From JBFHDX01 sp041584475 (GTDB lineage: Bacteria > Pseudomonadota > Alphaproteobacteria > UBA8366 > JADFVY01), in the NCBI GenBank assembly GCA_041584475.1, contig JBFHDX010000016.1:1-49199 (forward strand): DNA of 49,199 nucleotides, written 5' to 3'. This document shows positions 44,763 through 49,199 of this stretch, piece after piece. Positions within the stretch are counted from its first letter, which is position 1. Each line of letters opens with the position of its first letter. Made by a program: the position numbers and the translations under genes. The notes under the pieces were generated by a model. It ran no database searches. It saw only the letters and a program-made list of their open reading frames with translations, and was not told the origin of the DNA.

Positions 44763-46135
44763 CCCCTGGCCACCCTGTCCAGCCCGCCGACGAACGGCGT
44801 GCCGAGCTGGGCGACGAACCCCTGCGGGTAGCGCCTGTTGACGAGCCCGAGGCGGCCGACCTCGCGGTCCCGCGGGCGGAAATAGGTCCCGAACAGCAGG
44901 TCCCAGACGATCAGGTTGTTGCCGTAGTTGTTGTTCGATTCGCGGGCGTCGACCGAATGATGCCAGCGATGCAGCTCGGGTCCGCTGATCACGTAGTTGA
45001 GCGGCCCCAGCCGGATGTCGCAGTTGGAGTGCTGGTAGAAGCCGTTGATCGCGTAGAACACGAAATACAGCGCCAGTACGTCTGGCCCGACCCCGAGCGA
45101 GAGGAACGGCAGGGCGTCGAGCACGAACTGCAGGGTCTTTTCCAGCGGATGAAAGCGCGCGACGTTGATCGCATAAAGCCGCTTGGGCGCATGGTGTACG
45201 GCGTGCAGCCGCCACAGGAGCTCGTAGCGGTGCGCGGCGCGGTGCAGCCAGTAGCGCAGCAGGTCGGCTGTGAGGACCATGAGGAGCGCCTGCGCCGGCG
45301 CCGGCCAGCGGTGCGGCCAGAGCGGCAGGGGACGGCCGAGTTCGACCGCGAACGACGCGGCGAGCCAGACGGCGCCAAAGCCGAGCAGGCGCGGCAACAA
45401 CATCTGCACGAGGCCGAGATAGGCCAGATCGTCGGCGAGTTCGCGCGCGGCCGGACGCCACCGGGCGCGGTAGGGGCAGAGCAGCTCGTGCAGGACGACG
45501 AGGCCGGCGCCTGCGCTCACCGCCAGCATCGCGGCGCTCGCCGACGATGCGCCGCTGCCGGCGGCGGCCGCGAAGAGGGCAAAGCCGATGAGCATCGCGG
45601 CCGGATAGGAGGCCACGCGCAGCAACCGGCGCCACGCGTGGCGCCATTCCGCGACGGCTGCGGGGCCGTCCGATGCGACAAGGATCATGAGGAAGGCGGC
45701 GAGCACCAGGTGAAACAGCGCCGGCAGCGGTCGCGCGAACCAGATGATTTCGGAAAGCCAGGACAGGCCGCCGATCAGCCGCGCCGACATGACGGCGAAA
45801 TAGGCGATCGCGACCCAGATCAGGGGACGCCGGTATTCGGGTGCGAGAACGCTGCGGCCGGCGGCGCGCCGCACGACCGCCCAGACCATCGCCGCGACGA
45901 TGACGAGCTGCGACGCGAGCAGCGCCGGATAGGGCAGCCCGCTGCCCTGCCAGGCCTCGAAGGGCGGCAGGGCCGGTACCGGCCAGACCGCCTGCAGCAG
46001 CTGGGCGAGCACGCGGAACAGGAACGCCCCGGCGAGAACGGCCATGGCCAGCGTCGGCCAGTCCGGCCGCGGCCGCCGCAGGATTGTCGGGAAACCGCCG
46101 ACCCGGGATACGGAATTCGACCGATCCATGCGCAT
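44759..46135 (-). CDS. Fatty-acid hydroxylase/sterol desaturase superfamily membrane protein
   Basis: A 458-residue integral membrane di-iron oxygenase. The histidine boxes are HRAAH (298-302), HAVHH (311-315), a single-histidine QHSN (369) and HRWHH (389-393), all in the normal order. The N-terminal half (about 30-220) is a separate hydrophobic region of around six helices that most family members, at about 250-350 residues, do not have. Family reactions include hydroxylation or desaturation of sterols, fatty acids, carotenoids and ornithine lipids. The start is uncertain among two ATGs six bases apart; 46135 is used. It is the first gene of the three-gene cassette. Confidence 0.9.
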   Translation of the reverse strand: MRMDRSNSVSRVGGFPTILRRPRPDWPTLAMAVLAGAFLFRVLAQLLQAVWPVPALPPFEAWQGSGLPYPALLASQLVIVAAMVWAVVRRAAGRSVLAPEYRRPLIWVAIAYFAVMSARLIGGLSWLSEIIWFARPLPALFHLVLAAFLMILVASDGPAAVAEWRHAWRRLLRVASYPAAMLIGFALFAAAAGSGASSASAAMLAVSAGAGLVVLHELLCPYRARWRPAARELADDLAYLGLVQMLLPRLLGFGAVWLAASFAVELGRPLPLWPHRWPAPAQALLMVLTADLLRYWLHRAAHRYELLWRLHAVHHAPKRLYAINVARFHPLEKTLQFVLDALPFLSLGVGPDVLALYFVFYAINGFYQHSNCDIRLGPLNYVISGPELHRWHHSVDARESNNNYGNNLIVWDLLFGTYFRPRDREVGRLGLVNRRYPQGFVAQLGTPFVGGLDRVARG

Positions 46136-46274
46136 CAATCTCGGCCGGCCGGCGAGCAAACCAAAGCGGGACGGATTTCCGTGTGCGACGCCACTTGCCG
46201 AACCCCATGGGCCATTTGCCGCGAGGCGGGCGGTCCGCCGTCATGCCCCCGCGCCACGTCGTCCGCCGGCGGGG

Positions 46275-49199
46275 TCAGTTGAGCGGCGCCACCTCGTCGC
46301 GGCCGAGCGCGCCGACGAGCATCAGGTAGAGCTTGCCGACATCGGCGGTCAGGAATGTCGAATGCAGCAGCTGTTCGGGGTCGCACTCCCGCGCCTCGGC
46401 GAGCAGGCGTTCGAACTGGTCGACATATTGCAGCACGTAGCGGCGCATCTCCTCGTTGCGCTTCAGCTTCTCGGCGACCTGCGCAACGCTGGCCGCCGCG
46501 TTGCGGTCCCGCAGCAGGGCCCGGGTGAAGACGCCGCGGTCGCCGCCGACATAGCGCTTCCAGTCGGCCTCGGAGACCTCGTTGTAGAGCGCGCGCGTGA
46601 GGTCGATCGCCGTCGAGTTGAGATCCTCGATGACGAAGCGGGCGGTCTTGAGGAACAGGTCGCGATGCACGGCCTGCTCGCGCACCCTGAATTCCTTGGC
46701 GCGCTCCTCGGCGCGGTCGGCGGCGTTGATCATGCGCTCGGCCTGGCGGTCGAACGCGGTGCCCGCACGATCGGCGCGGGTCATCGCCTCTTCCAGCATG
46801 CGCAGCATCTGCCCGCTGTGGCGTTGAACCGTCTCGCCGATCTCGGCGACGTGATCGACGGTGCTGTTGGTCGTCGCCTCCAGCACCTCGCGCTGTCGCG
46901 TCGCATTCTCGATGGCGCGGTCGAAATACTGCGACTGCGAGCGGAACCGCTCGGTGAGCGTCGACAGGCTCTGCTCCGCCTCGCCGGCCGAATGGGCGAC
47001 GCGCGCGCTCTGCCCGGCCATCGCATCGCCGATGCTGCGCAGCCCGTCGGCCGCACCCATGACCGCGCGGGCCAGTTCCTCCGCCTGGTCGCGCACGGCG
47101 GCGGCCGTGGCGTCGAAATGGCCGGTCGCGTGTTGCGAGCGCTCGGCGAGAATCTCGGTCTGCTTGCGGAAGCGCTCCCCGACCTCGTCGATGAGACCGA
47201 GAGCGGTGCGCGCCGCGTCGTTCAGGTTCGACGATTCCGACGCGAAGCTGCTACCCGCTTCGGTGATCCGGTCGCCGATGCGATCGGCGGCCGCGCCGAG
47301 CTCGTCGACCAGGTGCTGCATGCTGCGGCCGACATCGGCAACGCGCTGCTCGCTGGTTTCGGAGGCGGTATTGAGCGCCGCCGTGTGCTCGCCGACCAAC
47401 GTCGCCACCGTGTACGCCCGCTGGCCGATCAGATCCGCGAGCCGCGCCAGATCGCGGCTTTCCTCGCGCAGCGTCTCGCGAATGCGCACCGCGTCGGCCG
47501 AGGCGCGCTCGGTGCTGCGCAGCATCTCCTCGGTGTTCTCGCGCATCTCCTCGCGCGCCTCGCGGGTCTGCGCCAGCGACCGCTCGGTGATCTCGCGCAG
47601 CGCCTCGCTCTCGCGCTGGATCAGCGAGGCGATGGTCTGCGCCTGCGCGCCGGCCGCGTTCGATGCCTCGTCGAGCATCCGCGCCTGCTCGCGCAGCACA
47701 TCGGTCATGCCGCGCACCTGGGTGAGCGCCGGATCGACCGCTTCGCTGAAGCCCTGCGTGCCTTGCGACATCGCCTGGCGCAGCTCGGCCGTGCGCGAGG
47801 CCAGCAGCGCCTCGAACTCGGCGGTCTGGCTGGCCGCCCGTTCGGCCGCCGCGCGCAGATCGTCGGCCTGCCGCTGCAGCGCCTCGCGAACCGCCTCGGC
47901 ACGCTCGGTGGTCAGCTCCGAGGTGCCGATCAGGTCCTCGCTCTGCGCCCGCATCATGTGGCTGAGCACGGTGACCTGCCGCGTCGCCTCCTCGGAGGCC
48001 GCGGTCAACCGTTCCGCCTGCTCGCCGACCGCCCGGTCGACCGCGCTCGCCTGCTCGCCGACCCGCTCGACCGTGGAACCGAGCTCGGTCGTGTTCTCGC
48101 GCAGCGCGGCGTTGAGCTGCGAGATCTGCTCGAAACTGTCCTTGCCGGCCGCCGAGAGATCCTCGATCTGGGCGCGCATGACGCCGGCCAGCTCCTGCAC
48201 CTGGTCGGCGCTGCGCTGGACGACGCCGCTCAGCTCGGTGGCGCGCTGCGCCAGCACCGCATCGAGCTTGCCCGCGACCTCGCCGGTCTTGCCGTCGAAC
48301 GCCTCGCCGACCTCGCGCACCCGCGCGGTCGCCGATTCGAGGAATTCGTCGAGCGTCGACTGCTGGCGTCCGAGCGCGTGCTCCATGGCCTCGGTCAGGC
48401 CGGTGATCTGCTTGGTCAGGGCGCCGGTGACGTAGTCGAGATGCTTCGAGCTGCGGTCGGTGGCGCGGCCCAGCGCCTCGATCTGGGTATCGATGGCGCG
48501 GCGCAGATCGTCGGTGAACCGGGTGCCGCGGGCCTGCAGGTTCTCGACGACGGCGTCGACCTGCTGCGCCGTGTTCCGCGTGACCTCGTGCAGATGCTCA
48601 GCGGCCTCGCCGAGCGTGCGCTCGATGGTCATGGCGTTTTCCTGCGCGGTCTCCGCCGCCTGCGACATCTGTTCGGTATAGTCGCGGAAGAATCCGCCGA
48701 TCGCCTGCGCCTGCCGCGTCGCCGACTCGGAGGCGTTGGCGAGCTCCGCCAGCTGCATGCGCAGCGCCGTGCGCATCTCGTCCGAGTGGGCCAGCGCATC
48801 GCCGGTCGCCTCGTTGAGCTCGCGGCTCTGCTTCTCGACGGTCTCGCGCAGGAACACCTCCTGGGCGAAGAAGCGGTCCGCGAGCTCGGCCAGCGTCTTG
48901 GTGTGGCGCTGCAGCAGGTCGCCGATCGACTGCGCCTGGCCGGCCGCCGCCTCCGACGCCTTGCCGAGGGCCTCGGTGCGGGCGCTCAGGGTGTTGGCCA
49001 GCCGCTCCATCTGGAAGGTCGCCGACTCGCTGACATGGTTCAGCTCCTCGGCCTGGGCGCGCAGCGAGTCGGTGACCGCGCGCACGCGGCCCTCGGCGCC
49101 CTCGGTCGGATAGGTCAGCAGCGCCAGCTGCCGGCGCAGCATGTCGCTGTGCTCGCGCAGCTCGCCGCCGCGGCCCACGAACAGCATGATCGACCACAG
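46275..49199 (-). CDS. Giant membrane-anchored coiled-coil protein (5' end beyond the window)
   Basis: At least 974 residues; the frame stays open past the right edge. The visible N-terminus LWSIMLFVG looks like the end of a transmembrane helix. What follows is almost unbroken alpha-helical coiled coil with degenerate repeats of roughly 30-45 residues (recurring RQAQAIG, AEALGKAS, REHT/RENTEE-type segments), as in MCP-like or apolipoprotein-like rods. The last 130 residues form a distinct conserved-looking domain (FLKTARFVIEDLNSTAIDL, then TADVGKLYLMLVGALGRDE). Membrane anchor, long rod and end domain resemble the TipN polarity protein of Caulobacter, but that is memory-based. It lies 139 bp before the desaturase-type gene. 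Confidence 0.8.
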   Translation of the reverse strand: MWSIMLFVGRGGELREHSDMLRRQLALLTYPTEGAEGRVRAVTDSLRAQAEELNHVSESATFQMERLANTLSARTEALGKASEAAAGQAQSIGDLLQRHTKTLAELADRFFAQEVFLRETVEKQSRELNEATGDALAHSDEMRTALRMQLAELANASESATRQAQAIGGFFRDYTEQMSQAAETAQENAMTIERTLGEAAEHLHEVTRNTAQQVDAVVENLQARGTRFTDDLRRAIDTQIEALGRATDRSSKHLDYVTGALTKQITGLTEAMEHALGRQQSTLDEFLESATARVREVGEAFDGKTGEVAGKLDAVLAQRATELSGVVQRSADQVQELAGVMRAQIEDLSAAGKDSFEQISQLNAALRENTTELGSTVERVGEQASAVDRAVGEQAERLTAASEEATRQVTVLSHMMRAQSEDLIGTSELTTERAEAVREALQRQADDLRAAAERAASQTAEFEALLASRTAELRQAMSQGTQGFSEAVDPALTQVRGMTDVLREQARMLDEASNAAGAQAQTIASLIQRESEALREITERSLAQTREAREEMRENTEEMLRSTERASADAVRIRETLREESRDLARLADLIGQRAYTVATLVGEHTAALNTASETSEQRVADVGRSMQHLVDELGAAADRIGDRITEAGSSFASESSNLNDAARTALGLIDEVGERFRKQTEILAERSQHATGHFDATAAAVRDQAEELARAVMGAADGLRSIGDAMAGQSARVAHSAGEAEQSLSTLTERFRSQSQYFDRAIENATRQREVLEATTNSTVDHVAEIGETVQRHSGQMLRMLEEAMTRADRAGTAFDRQAERMINAADRAEERAKEFRVREQAVHRDLFLKTARFVIEDLNSTAIDLTRALYNEVSEADWKRYVGGDRGVFTRALLRDRNAAASVAQVAEKLKRNEEMRRYVLQYVDQFERLLAEARECDPEQLLHSTFLTADVGKLYLMLVGALGRDEVAPLN

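Noticed and set aside
44763..46244. In-frame open extension of the GH3-type gene through the whole desaturase-type gene, suggesting a fusion of over 1000 residues.
   Set aside because: The extension is arginine/alanine-rich without domain features. The desaturase-type frame carries all histidine boxes, and the ATGA overlap marks the true GH3 start.

Overview
The window is a very GC-rich, densely coded bacterial chromosome segment with no rRNA, tRNA, CRISPR array, phage or transposase gene that I can see. Content points to an alphaproteobacterium, most likely in or near the Rhodospirillales. The pointers are the neighbourhoods secA/ppiC/argJ/mutT and xerD/aroK/aroB, cobS-cobT for aerobic cobalamin synthesis, BolA, a DUF2937 protein, and a GrxC/ComF/Nit-type amidase cluster divergent from an NDUFAF5-like methyltransferase. 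This assignment rests on recalled gene content and order, not on a search.

Layout. 1-2.4 kb (minus strand): comF, grxC, a Nit-type amidase and a possible 41-residue membrane peptide. 2.4-7.6 kb (plus): a methyltransferase and then five consecutive, overlapping or close genes for divergent paralogues of one multi-pass membrane protein. 7.6-11.0 kb (minus): mutT, a GNAT acetyltransferase, argJ and a membrane-anchored PpiC isomerase, divergent from secA (11.2-14.0 kb), which converges on accA. 15.2-20.6 kb: a metabolic block of a malyl-CoA lyase-like protein, an aspartate dehydrogenase-like protein and a divergent tctCBA tripartite transporter, lying between accA and xerD. 20.8-23.7 kb (minus): xerD, a large exported protein and a tiny membrane protein, divergent from aroK-aroB-CNNM/CorC protein-DUF2889. 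27.5-31.4 kb: bolA, divergent from a J-domain protein, cobS and cobT. 31.5-37.6 kb (minus): DUF2937, a Tat-type dienelactone hydrolase, upp, rpmB, a chemoreceptor, meaB and a VOC protein. 37.7-41.2 kb (minus): acs, a small Rieske protein, an EVE-domain protein and an Lrp/AsnC regulator divergent from a LysE-type exporter. 42.0-49.2 kb (minus): an enolase-superfamily enzyme, a GH3-type acyl-adenylating enzyme and a fatty-acid hydroxylase/sterol desaturase-type protein in one tight cassette, preceded by a huge coiled-coil protein that runs off the right edge.

How genes may work together (inference). Acs, the malyl-CoA/beta-methylmalyl-CoA lyase, MeaB (helper of a B12 mutase) and CobST (cobalt insertion) fit acetyl-CoA assimilation by a B12-dependent route such as the ethylmalonyl-CoA pathway, although no mutase or crotonyl-CoA carboxylase/reductase gene is present here. 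The most promising uncharacterised units are the five-paralogue membrane operon and the hydroxylase-GH3-epimerase cassette, whose enzyme types would suit an acyl-amide or lipo-amino-acid product. A palindromic element of about 130 bp occurs twice in inverted orientation, and its CTAG ends supply the stop codons of three neighbouring genes. No gene-free stretch exceeds 300 bp. The longest gaps are 35905-36174, 17145-17405, 39649-39895 and 11010-11248, and each appears to hold only promoter or leader sequence.
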